This document shows positions 46,812 through 57,835 of a DNA stretch of 64,000 bases, in pieces. This DNA comes from Earliella scabrosa (Eukaryota; Basidiomycota; Agaricomycetes; Polyporales; Polyporaceae). Below the pieces are notes generated by a model that was not told the DNA's origin, searched no databases, and saw only the letters and a list, made by a program, of their open reading frames with translations. The stretch is from positions 2,418,001-2,482,000 of the forward strand of contig JABYQQ010000005.1 in the NCBI GenBank assembly GCA_022605405.1, given 5' to 3'. The position numbers and the translations under genes are program-made. The stretch's first letter is position 1, and each line of letters starts with the position of its first letter.

Positions 46812-49800
46812 ATGGCAGCAAGAAAGCTGCAAAGTACGTCTGGGTTCACTTTGTACCACCGCAACACATGTTCAACCACTGTATTTGCAGCGGAAATTGA
46901 CCGTACCTTGAAGAAGGTCGCGGAGGGCGTCGAGCTCTTCGAGAGCATATACGACAAGATGCAAGCCTCTACAAATCAGACGCAGAAGGAGAAGCTGGAG
47001 ACTGACTTGAAGACACAAATCAAGAAGCTTCAGCGGTTGCGGGACCAAATCAAGACTTGGGTCGCGAGCAATGACATCAAGGACAAGTCGGCATTGCTCG
47101 ACAACCGCAAGCTGATTGAGACAGTGAGTATCTGTCTATGTTCACACCACTTGTTACAGCCGCCTCTGTGTGCCCCTACAGCGAGGAGGATGCGTACGGC
47201 TGGCGGTGTGTTCGCTATACCACGGCTTGCGTATGCTAATGACTTTGTTCGGTGTCTCGTGGCTACTTCCAACTCCTGTAACACGCGTCTCGTACTCAGC
47301 AAATGGAGAAGTTCAAAGCATGCGAGAAAGAGATGAAGACGAAGGCATTCTCGAAAGAGGGCCTTACCCAGTCTGCGAAGCTCGACCCCAAACAACAGGA
47401 GAAGGTCGACACGATGTCATGGGTGCAGCAGATGATGGATGAGCTCATGGTGCAGGTGGAGACGGCAGAAGCGGAGATTGAGACGTTGCAAGGAGGGGGT
47501 AAGAAGAAGAACAAGGCGGGTGGGGCAGCAGCAGAGCGGTTAGAGGCGTTGGAGAGGCTGAACGAACGACGGAAGTGGCACATCAGTCGACTGGAGATCA
47601 TTCTTCGGTTACTCGACAACGGCTCGTTGGCCACGGACAAGGTAACAGCACTACAAGACGACGTGAAGTACTTCGTGGACAGCAATATGGTATGTTCCCC
47701 CTTGACGCGTATGATGAACAATTCCTCACGCCTTGGGAAGGACGAGGACTTTGAGGAATACGAAGGCGTATACGATGACCTCAATCTCGATGAAGAGGAG
47801 GAGAAGTTCCGAATGCCGAACGACGAGAGTGACAGTGAGGAATCGGAGGAGGCGAGTGAAGGTGCGTCATTCTTCCGACGATCCCTACTTCAATCTAAAC
47901 CGCTGTATCACAGACCTACCTTTACGAACACCATCAAAGAAACACGACGAGGAGAGTGTTGCAAGTAGTAACAAACGAGATAGCCCAGTGTTGAAGAAAG
48001 CGGCTACTACCTTGCAACAACGAAGTATGTCGTTCATAGTCAATCTCTGCCCAGTACTGATGACGTTCGGCAGAGCAATCAATAGCTGCGGAACGTACGT
48101 CGTACTATCTCATATTGCTCCCTCATCATCATGACGCTTCTTGCAGCGGCGAAACCACCTCCACATGCCAACTTCGCGCAACAATCCGTAGCAAGTATGG
48201 TAAAGACGCCACTACCCCCTCGAAATCCTCCAGCAGGGTATGCCAAAGTTGCTGCTGCTGCCGTTGCCCCTGCAGTGTCTGTACAGACACAGCAATCGGC
48301 AGCACCTTCCTCGCAGGCGACTGTTGTTCCTCCAACACCGTCAGCATCAACAACCGCGTCAAGTTCTATACCTCCAGATCAGCGTTCTGCTGTCACCTCA
48401 TCCCCGAGCCTCACGCATCCTTCTGTAACGAGTCCGATGCTCTCGTCTGCTGCGTCCGTATCTCATCCGCCAGACGACTCCTTGTATTCTGCTCACGGCT
48501 CCCCTGCGCTTCTCGACGCGGTTCCCAGTTCAATCGGCGGCCCTGCAGCGACATCTTCTCCACAGCGCCCCGCAGCACGGAAAGGTCGGTTCTTAGCAAA
48601 TCAGTATGTCATGAGCCGAGGGGGGCTTCTGGCTGACATGTGTCCGTAGCATCGCTATCCTCGCCAACGTCACTACACCCACCAGGCGTGCCGGTGCGTG
48701 TCTGCAACGTTGGCTCCACGCTGACTCAGGCTCACCCTTCTATTGTCACTAGCATCCTGCACAACAAGAGCAAACGTCGTCGTCTTCGCAAACGAACGGT
48801 GTCTCATCATTGTCAGCAATCTCAACAGCGACGGTACAGGCTCCACCAACACCATCGCCATTGCCGACACACGCGCAAGCATTACCCGTGACCTCGGCAA
48901 CAGCACCTGGCGCATCTGCAGGCACATCGCCCATGCCGCATCCCGCCCAGCAGCAGCCACAGTTTCCGCCTGGTGTGTCGCTCAACAACACGGAACCTAC
49001 GAAGCTCGGGCCGGGCGCAATTGGTGCTCGGCCACCATCCGCAGCCCAGTCGCAACTGCCTAACCAGACACAGCAACAACGCGCGACGGCGTTCCCAGGT
49101 TCGCTGTCAGACTTGGTGATGTCTTTCGAGACCGTGAAGCAGAAAGGTACGTGCGTGTAAACTCACAACGCCGTTCGTCACCTTTGTCAGTGCGGTGGCG
49201 TGGAAGACGTGACATGCTAATGGTAATTGTGCACTATAGCGCCCCACCGGATGTCGAACCTGGACCAAGTGCACAAGTTGCTGCAGGGTAGCTACTCAAG
49301 TATGCCTCAGCCACAGGACACCGAGAAGTGAGTCGGTGTGTTGATCTAACGTCGAGACACTCGGTTGACCTGTTGTCATGTTCAATCAACCAGGCCGAAG
49401 TACTACGTACCTCGAAACCCTATCCAGACACCCTCGTACTACCCGCAGGTGCCGCATCCTTTGCTGAACACGCCTGGGATCTTCGCGCAGCTTGACGTCG
49501 AGACACTCTTCTACGTGTTCTACTACCACCCTGGCACGTATCAGCAGTAAGTCTCGCCCCACACGCCACTTTGGCTTCGGTTCTTTGTGCCTAACCCTCG
49601 CTACGCGACGGCAGATATCTCGCCGCGAAGGAGTTGAAACGTCAGTCATGGCGTTTCCACGTCAAGTACCTGACGTGGTTCCAGCGGCATTCTGAGCCGC
49701 AGGCGATCACGGAGGAGTACGAGCAGGGCGTGTACGTCTACTTCGACTGGGAAGGCTCGTGGTGCCAGCGGAAGAAGAGCGACTTCCGCTTCGAGTACCG

Positions 49801-49819
49801 CTACCTGTCCGAGGACTAA
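46812..49819 (+). CDS. NOT3: CCR4-NOT complex subunit NOT3/NOT5
   Basis: Subunit of the CCR4-NOT deadenylase complex, which shortens mRNA poly(A) tails and tunes translation and transcription. The first exon MAARKLQ is followed by an intron, then the Not3/5 N-terminal coiled-coil domain: [60 protein letters not shown], and [20 protein letters not shown]. An acidic stretch ([20 protein letters not shown]) and a long Pro/Ala/Ser/Gln-rich linker follow over several exons. The C-terminal NOT box contains [60 protein letters not shown] and ends [10 protein letters not shown] with TAA at 49817-49819. The domain layout fits NOT3/NOT5, not NOT2, which lacks the N-terminal coiled coil. Confidence 0.94.
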
Positions 49820-50428
49820 AGCGCACGCGCCCCTGCACGCCCGCACGTCTGGGCAAACGTTGTTGTCTCCGGACGTTGAGCGCACCACCCCGTTCCCGCT
49901 CCGCATCGTTTCTCGCTTTCCGACGGAGACGTTCTGCGCGCGCCCGCGCAGCTCCCGCCGACGAACCCTCGTTCTTCTTCCCTCGTTCTCTGTCCATCAA
50001 CGCTCTTGCCGTTTCCCGTACTCCTACTCTCGTACTCCCTACTACTGTTTCTGTAGCCATCCCGGGCTCCGCTGCCCGCGTCTGTACATGAAGTTGCTAT
50101 AATCCGCTGTACTGTCGTCATGGACAATGACCAAATGACCCTACTTCTTCGTCCTTCCCGTGAGTCTGATGGCCGCATGGTGCCTCAAGCGGGGCTTGTC
50201 GCATACGGGGAAATGTATGCTCTTCCTCGCCCCGCCGGTGGCAGATATAGCGGGCGAGTCGGAAGAGTGGCTTCGGCGACTGGTCTTCCGTTCCGCCAGG
50301 ACATGAGGCCGAGAGACTCGCACGCACGGAGGAGTGGAGGCAGTAGTATGACCATTAGTGTAAGATGTACGATGCTGACATGGCCCCTAGACCTAGACTC
50401 ATGCGCTCTATCACAGCAAGGGAGACGC
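49820..50428. other. Convergent intergenic region, about 0.6 kb
   Basis: Lies between the 3' ends of NOT3 and MRPL12. The frames found here on both strands overlap one another and are Arg/Ser-rich, the pattern expected from GC-rich non-coding sequence. No gene was recognised. Confidence 0.4.
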
Positions 50429-51300
50429 CTATTCGAGCACGACGGTCGCGCCGAGGTCCGTGAACGTCTTTTTGAGCTTCTCTGCGTCCTCTTTCGACAG
50501 GTTCTCCTTGAGAGTCTGCGGTAGCGACTCGACGAACTTCTTCGCCTGGGCGAGCGTGCGCCCGGTTGCGAGGGGGAAGGGCGAGAGCACGGAGAAAGAA
50601 GGGTATGCGGGTAGGCAGTGACAGGACGAGAGGGGTGGAAGACGCGCGTGGAACGGGATCGTCGTGAGCAGCGTCGAACGGAGCGGGAGAACAGGAAGAG
50701 GGAAGGGGGCGTACCTCGATCAGCGTGAGGTTGGGGACCATGGCCTTGACCTCGCGGATGATCTTGGGCTTCGCGGCGGCGTCGAACGCCTCGAGCTTCA
50801 CGTTGAAGACCGTCTTCTCCTTCGGCTTCTCCTGCAGGATTACGGGTTCCATGCGTACGCGTGTGCGTTCATTCCGGAGCTTCGGCTGAGAACGAACGGA
50901 GGGGACGTACCGCTTCAGCCTCCTCAGCTGGTGCGGCCGCGGGCGCTGCTGCTGGCGCCGCCGCGGGCATGGCGATCTCCTGGATGTTCAACCGTGTCTG
51001 TGTCCGACGGTCGATATTAGTGTGTTGGTCCGACGGGGGTGGCACGTAATGGGGTGGGAGCGCACCTTGAGAAGGGTGACAAGGTCTGCTGCCTGGAGAA
51101 GGGTGAGACCCGAGATGTCGTCAACGATTTTGTTGAGCTTGGGGTCCGCCGGCGGAGGTGGTGGAGGCGTTGATGACGACTCGGCCGCTGTTGCGAGGCA
51201 TCGTGACGGGCCCGCGAATGCGGACGGGCTGAGGGTGTTCGATGAGCATGCGGAGAAGAGACAGAAGAGCCCACTGGCGACTGACCGCGGCGCGCGACAT
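50429..51300 (-). CDS. MRPL12: Mitochondrial ribosomal protein bL12m (L7/L12)
   Basis: Stalk protein of the mitochondrial large subunit that recruits translation factors. The gene is almost invisible as an open frame because exons change frame. The start at 51298-51300 gives MSRAAVSR. A short intron (CGCCA|GTGGGC to CCTCAG) leads to HPSAFAGPSRCLATAAESSS, a good presequence, then a Pro run and the dimerisation domain DPKLNKIVDDISGLTLLQAA with DLVTLLKTRLNIQEIAMPAA. An Ala/Pro hinge and another intron follow, then the C-terminal domain EKTVFNVKLEAFDAAAKPKI, REVKAMVPNLTLIE, and, after a last intron, AKKFVESLPQTLKENLSKED and DLGATVVLE with TAG at 50429. About 185 residues, normal for a mitochondrial L12. 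Confidence 0.9.
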
Positions 51301-52271
51301 GACCTGGAGAATGCGCGGAGAGCGGAGGAGCACCGGGTCTGGGTACGTGTGAGAACAGCGACGACAGAACAGAGAAGGATGCACGCTGACCGCCATTAGA
51401 ACAAGAGGGACAGAGCGCAGAGACTGGACACAGGACACAGGAGAGCGCGGCGCGTCGACTGCCTCGCTGGACACGGAAAACGGCTAACGCCACGTGCCGC
51501 GTGGCTCTAGCGCTCGTAGGCGTGCTCCTTTGAAGGCCGCTGGATCCGGTTGATGTTCTACCACCTCGTCTGGTCAACCTGGCCGATAATCTTTGTGAAC
51601 CACGCGTTGTCTCCCCATGGTGTGCGTCCCGAATGTATGGGATCCCCGAACTGGACTCCCTTTTGTCCGCTAGTTCGGCACTTCTAGCTGCATACGCGAG
51701 GGGACAGGGCCTACATGGAAGCCGAAGCCGGGTCCCAATGCGAGCATCAAGAGTCCCCTCTCTTGGACGGTCGCATTTCCTGGTACGATATTGAGCCCAG
51801 GAATTGCACTTAGGCTCACACCAACGTTTCCCGTTCCCGTAGGTCCATTACCGTCCGGTCGTCGCGGTGCCTGCATCAGAAGACGTTGAACATCCACCCA
51901 AGGACCTGCGTCTCTGAGCACGCCTGCAGATTCTTATTCCACCAAGATGACTCAGACAGCGAAGAGTCTGTGTTTGCTCAGCGGACAGCTGTGGACTGCC
52001 CGGGCTCGCAGGAGTGATGTTCGCTCAGTCGATGGGAAGACAGGCAATAACAGGTTCTGTTCAGTCTGCTGGGTCCGCTCCAAGTGCCCAGGATGCGGCG
52101 CCCTTCCCTGGAACATTCGATGGCGCTGCTCGATTGCTATCCACCTAACGCGTCTTTCGGTTGACGGGTCCTTGGTCATATACGACCAGTGCCCCGCCAT
52201 GTCTTCTACCAGGGCCCCAGCCTTAGCGACCTCTCCCTCCCTCCTACCCACCCGACTTGCCCCTGCTCACC
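51301..52271. other. 1-kb intergenic region with one orphan frame
   Basis: Shared upstream region of MRPL12 and the DUF6534-type gene. An 83-codon minus frame at 51670-51921 (ending PSRMQLEVPN) has Gly/Pro-rich, protein-like content but no recognisable family, and is not called. No promoter element stands out. Confidence 0.35.
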
Positions 52272-54208
52272 ATGACTATCGTCGATGAAACGTGTGTATC
52301 CTGGTACTCTGCCTAACGGCGCCCGACTTGAACTACTACCGTCTATTTAGGATGGGTGTCCTCCTCATTGGAGTGATTATCTCCGGAGTGTAAGTCTCGA
52401 TTTACCGCCTAAGCCCATGCGTTCCTGACCACTGGACCGTCGCATGCAGCCTCTATGGCGGTTCGTATGTGTGGTCGTGAGACCTCTTCCTGTCACTGAA
52501 CTTCCCTAGTCTCCTGCTCGCAGGTCTACTACTACTACACTCGTTACAATAGAGATAAATGGATCATCAAATTGCTTGTGAGTGAGGTCCTGCAGTTTGC
52601 TCTCACCAGCCATTCTGAATGTCGTGGGCAGGTCACGGTAGTCTGGACGTCCGACTCTGTGCATCAGGTGCGTTATGTCCTTGCTAACCTGTAGAAAGCG
52701 TAACTGAAGGGACACAGGCTCTTATATCGCATAGCAGTACGTGCGATACCCAACTGCTCATTGGTTCATGGGCTCATGATCATACCAAGTATATTGGTAT
52801 TTGGTCAAGGAATATGGCAACCCCAATGCTATGACGATGCTGAACAAGTGAGTGATCGGACTACGTTGCAACTTGCGGAATTGACGTCAGATGCAGAACC
52901 ATCGTCGTCGAGGTCTTGTTCAACGTAAGATCTTCCCTATTGTTCCGGCATTACACCTGAAATGTATCGACCCTAGGGGTTCACAGGGCTGTTCGTCCAG
53001 AGGTGGGTTTCATCAACGGATCCTCCGGTAACCGCATCTAACCGTCATGCAGTTTCTTTGCCCTGCGTGTTTACAGGCTCAGCGAGAAGAGGCTGTATCT
53101 CTTCATCCCTGTCGTACGTATGTTCGCTGCCTGATCTATGCATGCATTGACCACCTCCGTAGGCATTGTTAGTTGCCGCTGAGTTCGGTGTCTCTGTAGC
53201 ATACACAATCCGGGCGTGAGCACCCCTCTCGCGATATTTCCAGCCATGCTGATACTGACGTCTCGTCAGCTTCTCGCTGAACACGTTCATGGATCTGACT
53301 GCGCTACGGGTAGGTGTCGAGGTGCCGTCTTAGTGCGTTGGATGGCTCTTGATACGCCGCCTGGATTCACAGGCCCTGTCAATTTGCATGAACGTCTTCG
53401 CCGCCGCCGCCGATGTCCTCATCGCAGCAATCCTGTGCACCCTCTTGCACACATCGCGCACCAACTTCGCTCGATCTAACACACTCATTAACAAGCTGGT
53501 AAGAGAGATCACCATAACTTCCTACTATCCGACTGTGCGAGCTCATCGAGTTCGTTCTACGCAGATCATATTCGCTGTGAACACCGGCCTACTGACAAGG
53601 TGGCCCGCCTCAGCCCTCACGATTGACAAACTACTGATATTCGCCATCAGCGTTTGCGCGTGTATATCTCTAATCACTTTCTTTACCCTGCCAAACTCTT
53701 TCGTCTACATTTGCTTCTACTTCCTCATCGGCCGCCGTGAGTGTCACGATCCCCAGGCTTTCCCTGACTAGTATCCTCACGCCCACCTATAGTCTACTCA
53801 AACTCGCTCATGGCAACGCTCAACGCGCGCAAGAGCCTGCGCGAGGCGTCATCACACGACGCCTCAGTCTCGCTGCGGGAGATGCAGCCCGCATCCCAAT
53901 TCGTGAGTCGGTCGTCACCCCATCCGTCTCCCTCCGCAGCTCACCATGCCCATGTCGAACGCAGCGCCGCGGCGAAGGCATCACCATCCGCATCGACACC
54001 ACGAAGGACACAAAGCGGGACGCGAGTGACGTCGACGTCACCGATTCCCCGGAGATCGAGAGCGACTCGGTGAGCCACCTCCCACTTCCAACTGCCGTTT
54101 GGGCACCCCCGCGCGGCTGTCTCACTCTGAGCGTGTCGACTGAAGCAGCTCTCCAAGTTCGACGGTTCGCAGCCTGAGCACAAGGTGGGCCACGTCGAAG
54201 TGGTCTAG
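52272..54208 (+). CDS. DUF6534-type seven-helix membrane protein
   Basis: Basidiomycete-expanded family of seven-helix membrane proteins of unknown function, fancied as receptors. The start at 52272 encodes MTIVDET, then an intron and the first helix MGVLLIGVIISGV. Many exons of one helix each follow: YYYTRYNRDKWIIKLL, a segment with VVWTSDSVHQ, MTMLNKTIVVEVLFNGFTGL, and FFALRVYRLSEKRLYLFIPV, with ALLVAAEFGVSVAYTIR. Later helices are NVFAAAADVLIAAILCTLLH and INKLILFAVNTGLLTSLCAC, and the conserved signature LPNSFVYICFYFLIGRLYSN is followed by SLMATLNARKSLRE. The long C-terminal tail is Ser/Thr-rich and ends KFDGSQPEHKVGHVEVV with TAG at 54206-54208. The final NSLMATLNAR signature is what I recall as typical of DUF6534. 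Ligand and signalling are unknown. Confidence 0.78.
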
Positions 54209-54905
54209 CTCGAGCTCCAGGACAATCGAAGAAGGATCTGTGGGATCAGCCCCGCTCTGGAGCGCGCGGGATGGCACGCTCGTTGGGTATCGAGCTCTCG
54301 AGAACGTCTGCGAATTGGTTGTTGGTTGGTGCGAGGCAGAGCCTCGTTCAAATTGGTGACGAGAATCGTGTACAGATAATAATCCGGACGTTGCTGCGAC
54401 AGTACAGAACTGGGACTGCATATGTATTTTCTGGGCGTGGTTGTCGTCGCGAAGAAGGGAATCCAAGAACTCGTCGCCTTGTAGGGCGCTGAGAGATTGA
54501 ACGTTGAACCGTCAATACTCGTGAACTTACCCGAGTCGTGTTTGGCGGGATGCACTGACCTTTTTATCGTTACACCACGTATGTGGTCTGGTACAGCTAG
54601 CGAGGGACTTCCATCACGATGCGTTGGTGCTAGCTGGAAGAGGGACATCGAGTCAGTGATTCAATACACGAGAGTCCTGTGTTTCTGAACCTCGACACGT
54701 TCTCTCAATCGAGCCCCCAAGTCGCACTATCTCTATCGTAGTGGCAAGATGCATCATCGTCAAGGTCGAAGTCCTCAACGCTCAGCCCCGACCAAGCCTC
54801 AACTAATGGCAGCACTGTGAATCATCGATATCGTCGCCTGTCGTCCATAGCATGTCTCAACGTCTCGCCGTCGCACCAGCAAAGGTAAGTTCCAAGAAAT
54901 GGGGT
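54209..54905. other. Convergent intergenic region, about 0.7 kb
   Basis: Between the DUF6534-type gene and SHG1. A 147-codon minus frame (54205-54648) and a plus frame beginning at about 54852 were examined and not called. The first has no family signature. The second begins with a good start and a GTAAG donor but has no onward exon. Confidence 0.35.
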
Positions 54906-55667
54906 TCAGTCGCTGCTATATTCCTCGATATCCATGCTCTCTGCACTACTATCGCTGTCACTATCGTTGCCAGCATTGGTGGCATTGACACCAGTCCCGC
55001 CAGCTTTCCATGGGACAGCAGAACCCCCCTGTGCCGTAGCCTGAGACGTACCGTTGGTAGTTGTTGCTGCAGGAGTCGTCAGCCGCCGGGAGAGAAGCAC
55101 CAGAAGGCGAGCAATACACATACTTTGTCCAGCGGCCTTCCGGTCTTCTTGCAATATCTTCTGAATCGAATCTCTCATTGCGGCCTTGAAGGAGGGGTCC
55201 GAGAGCAGAGGGAAGTCTTGCACCGCGCGGTCCACGAGTGGGTACCTGGGAAGCGGACAATAGCCTCGGTTCTGTCCACCGCGGGGCGATCCGGAAGCAC
55301 GACGGCGCACCTGTCCAGTTCCTGCATGATCTCCCTCGACACGTTCGCCTCGGGCATGTACTGGAGCTTGGGGTCCGACGCGAGCTTCTGTTTCGCGATG
55401 TCTTCCACGCGCGCGAGGAAGGCGGCCACCCCCTCCTGCAGGATGGCATCGTTGAGAAGGGGAAGTTTATCCACGCACCGTCGGCAGGAGACGAGCGGAA
55501 CCCACACTTTGCCGGAACTCCTTCAGCAGCTCCCGCCGGAGGCGGTCGAACTCGCCCGACTTCTTGAACCTGGGGTCAGTGAGACCGAGATCAGTGGCTT
55601 CGCACTGTGACCGCCGGGACACACGCGCGCACTCTTCGACCAGCTGCGTCGGGTTCGTGATGGACAT
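54906..55667 (-). CDS. SHG1: Shg1/BOD1-like COMPASS subunit
   Basis: Small subunit of the Set1/COMPASS histone H3-K4 methyltransferase complex. The start at 55665-55667 reads MSITNPTQLVE. An intron that begins inside the next Glu codon (GA|GTGCGC ... CCAG|G) joins the family signature EEFKKSGEFDRLRRELLKEF. Next come AAFLARVEDIAKQKLASDPK, LQYMPEANVSREIMQELDR, and after an intron the helix HPLVDRAVQDFPLLSDPSFK with AAMRDSIQKILQEDRK. The last intron leads to a Thr/Gly-rich tail ending DIEEYSSD, TGA at 54906. The acidic tail and three-block layout match the COMPASS Shg1 domain. The gene diverges from HEM12, 357 bases apart. Confidence 0.8.
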
Positions 55668-56024
55668 TCTGAAACAGCGCTGAGGCGGACGAATGGATCG
55701 GGCGATGTAGTGAGGCAGGTGTGGGACTGACGACAAAGAGCTGGAGGCGTGAGTGGCGGGAGGTGAGAGCAAGAGGCAAGCAGCCCTCTCACGGCAACAC
55801 AGCTCCCAGTCGCGGTCACGATGTCGGCCTCAGCGAGGTCCCGGATTACCTTTCATCCTCCTCAGGCTTTCCACGTCGTCCCAGCCAGTCGCGGACACGT
55901 ACCCGTCGTTTCTCAAGCGCATCCAAGGCCCGTCTGAAGACCTGCCCACTGCACCAAGACCGCGCCTTGCCTTCGCGCTTCTACGACCTCCTCCCCGTAC
56001 GCGCGCCTTCGCAGTACACAGACC
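55668..56024. promoter_or_regulatory. Divergent promoter of SHG1 and HEM12
   Basis: 357 bases between the two start codons. No TATA element is evident on either strand and no specific site was recognised. Confidence 0.4.
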
Positions 56025-57304
56025 ATGGCTTTTCCTGCACTCAAGAACGACCTAATTCTGCGCGCAGCGCGAGGTGAGAAGCTCCAGAGTGTTCTCAGAA
56101 CACGTTTATCAAATGCGAATGGAATGCAGGTGAGGAGACCGAACGCGCCCCGGTATGGGTCATGCGACAAGCAGGGAGATATCTGCCTGGTGCGTTCCAC
56201 GCATCCACCAGGCTGAACCCCGCACTGACATCGAAGCTGTTCACTGCTCGAAGAGTTCCTCGAAGTGCGCGCGAAGCACGGATTCTTCGAGATCTGCCGC
56301 ACGCCCGAGCTCGCGAAAGAAATCACCCTCCAGCCCATCCGGCGGTACACCGGGCTCATCGATGCCGCCATCATCTTCAGCGACATCCTCGTCGTCCCAC
56401 AAGCGATGGGCATGGAGGTGCAGATGAACCCCGGACCGCACTTCCCCGACCCGCTCGTCACCCCCGCGGACGTCGAGAAGCTCACGAAGGTCGTCGACGT
56501 CGACAAGGAGCTCGGGTACGTCTACGAGGCGATCACGCAGACGCGCCATGCGCTCGACGGAGAGGTCCCGCTCATCGGCTTCTGCGGCGCGCCATGGACG
56601 CTGTTCTCGTACATGATCGAGGGCGGCGGGACGAAGACGTTCCAGAAGTGCAAGACGTGGCTATTCAAGCATCCCGAGGAATCGAAGGCGCTGCTCACCA
56701 GGATAGCGGACGTCTGCGTCGACTTCCTCGTCGGCCAGATCAAGGCTGGTGCCCAGGTGCGTCTTCATTTGCAGCCTCCAGTGCTCACAGTTCACTCATG
56801 CCAGACACATTTCCATCCTTCCATGCGCAACAGCTCGTGCAGGTGTTCGACTCGTGGGCGGGCGAGCTCGCTCCGCACCACTTTGAGGAGTTCTCCCTGC
56901 CGTCCCTCCAGCGCATCGCTTCTGGCGTGCGTGCAAAACTCGCGACGGAGAACATCCCCGCCGTCCCTATGACGCTCTTCCCGAAGGGCGCAAACTCGGC
57001 CCTCGCGTCGCTAGCGGAGAAGGCTGGCTACGATGTCATTGGCATCGACTGGTGCATCGACCCTGTGGACGCGCGGACGGCCGTCGGCGATAAAGTCGCG
57101 CTTCAAGGGAACATGGATCCCATGGTTCTGTACGGCGGTAGGGAAGCGATCGAGCGCGAGGCGAAGCGGGTATGTGAGAGGTTCAAAGGAGGCAAGGCAC
57201 CGAAGGGGTGGATTTGCAACTTGGGACATGGTATCACTCCAGGAGTGGACCCGGAGGACCTACGTTGGTTCTTCGAGTGCGTGCACAAATATTCCGCGGC
57301 CTGA
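56025..57304 (+). CDS. HEM12: Uroporphyrinogen decarboxylase
   Basis: Fifth enzyme of haem synthesis, removing four carboxyls from uroporphyrinogen III to give coproporphyrinogen III in the cytosol. Start MAFPALKNDLILRAARGE, intron, ETERAPVWVMRQAGRYLP, intron, EFLEVRAKHGFFEICRTPEL. The invariant catalytic Asp lies in IIFSDILVVPQAMGM, and the signature GFCGAPWTLFSYMIEGGG follows. After a third intron (CAG|GTGCGTC) come LVQVFDSWAGELAPHHFEEF, FPKGANSALASLAEKAGYDV and DWCIDPVDARTAVGDKVALQ with GNMDPMVLYGG. The C-terminus holds GWICNLGHGITPGVDPEDLR and ends VHKYSAA, stop at 57302-57304. About 365 residues, typical. Confidence 0.95.
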
Positions 57305-57835
57305 GCGGGACATTGGATCACGATGGGGATGGAGAAGTGCAGAAACGTGTACTAATACTGCTACTAGAGAATCCTAGCACCCGCGAAAGCGCAAGACCCG
57401 CGTTGTGACATTTCAGAGACGTGATAAATGTGTATTGCGGATATGATGCGCGACAGTGATGTACAGATTGCGATGAACGTAGATGCCCAAAGCCTTAGAC
57501 AGTCCTCGTAAATCAGAGTAGATCATCTCGTGAAAACGTGATAGCATGTAGCATGCGGCAGATGCGACGATGACAGGGGACTGCAGGGGAGGAGTGTAGA
57601 TGGAGTGGCTGAGATGGGGATATAAAGGATGTGCAAGGAATGGGTGGTGATGACGACGATAACGAGGGGAACCAACGTGTACAATGACAGCGATAAATAT
57701 TTACATATGAAGGATTGTGCAAGTCGAACGAACCAATCATCCTGTGGAATAGACTGAGAAACGCATCGAGACTAGGGGGAGACAGAAAAGACAGCATGCG
57801 TCCGAAACCCGCTCGGCCACCGCACGCTCCGAATC
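57305..57835. other. Convergent intergenic region between HEM12 and CDC14
   Basis: A stretch of 531 bases that must hold both 3' ends. A TATAAAGG on the plus strand at 57621 has no plus-strand gene close downstream and is probably chance. Nothing else was recognised. Confidence 0.4.

Noticed and set aside
51670..51921. 83-codon minus-strand frame with Gly/Pro-rich content
   Set aside because: No family signature, no supporting splice neighbours, and a divergent promoter region in which chance frames are expected.
54205..54648. 147-codon minus-strand frame antisense to the DUF6534 gene end
   Set aside because: It has no recognisable motif, and part of it overlaps the stop of a well-supported gene on the other strand.
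54852..54893. Plausible first exon MSQRLAVAPAK followed by GTAAG on the plus strand
   Set aside because: No onward exon with coding character could be found, and it runs directly into the SHG1 gene on the opposite strand.
56162..57304. 380-codon frame beginning MRQAGRYLPGAFHAS
   Set aside because: It starts inside the HEM12 coding sequence and reads an intron and a shifted frame; only its end coincides with the true HEM12 frame.
57621..57628. TATAAAGG on the plus strand
   Set aside because: No plus-strand gene follows within three kilobases; it lies in a convergent gap.
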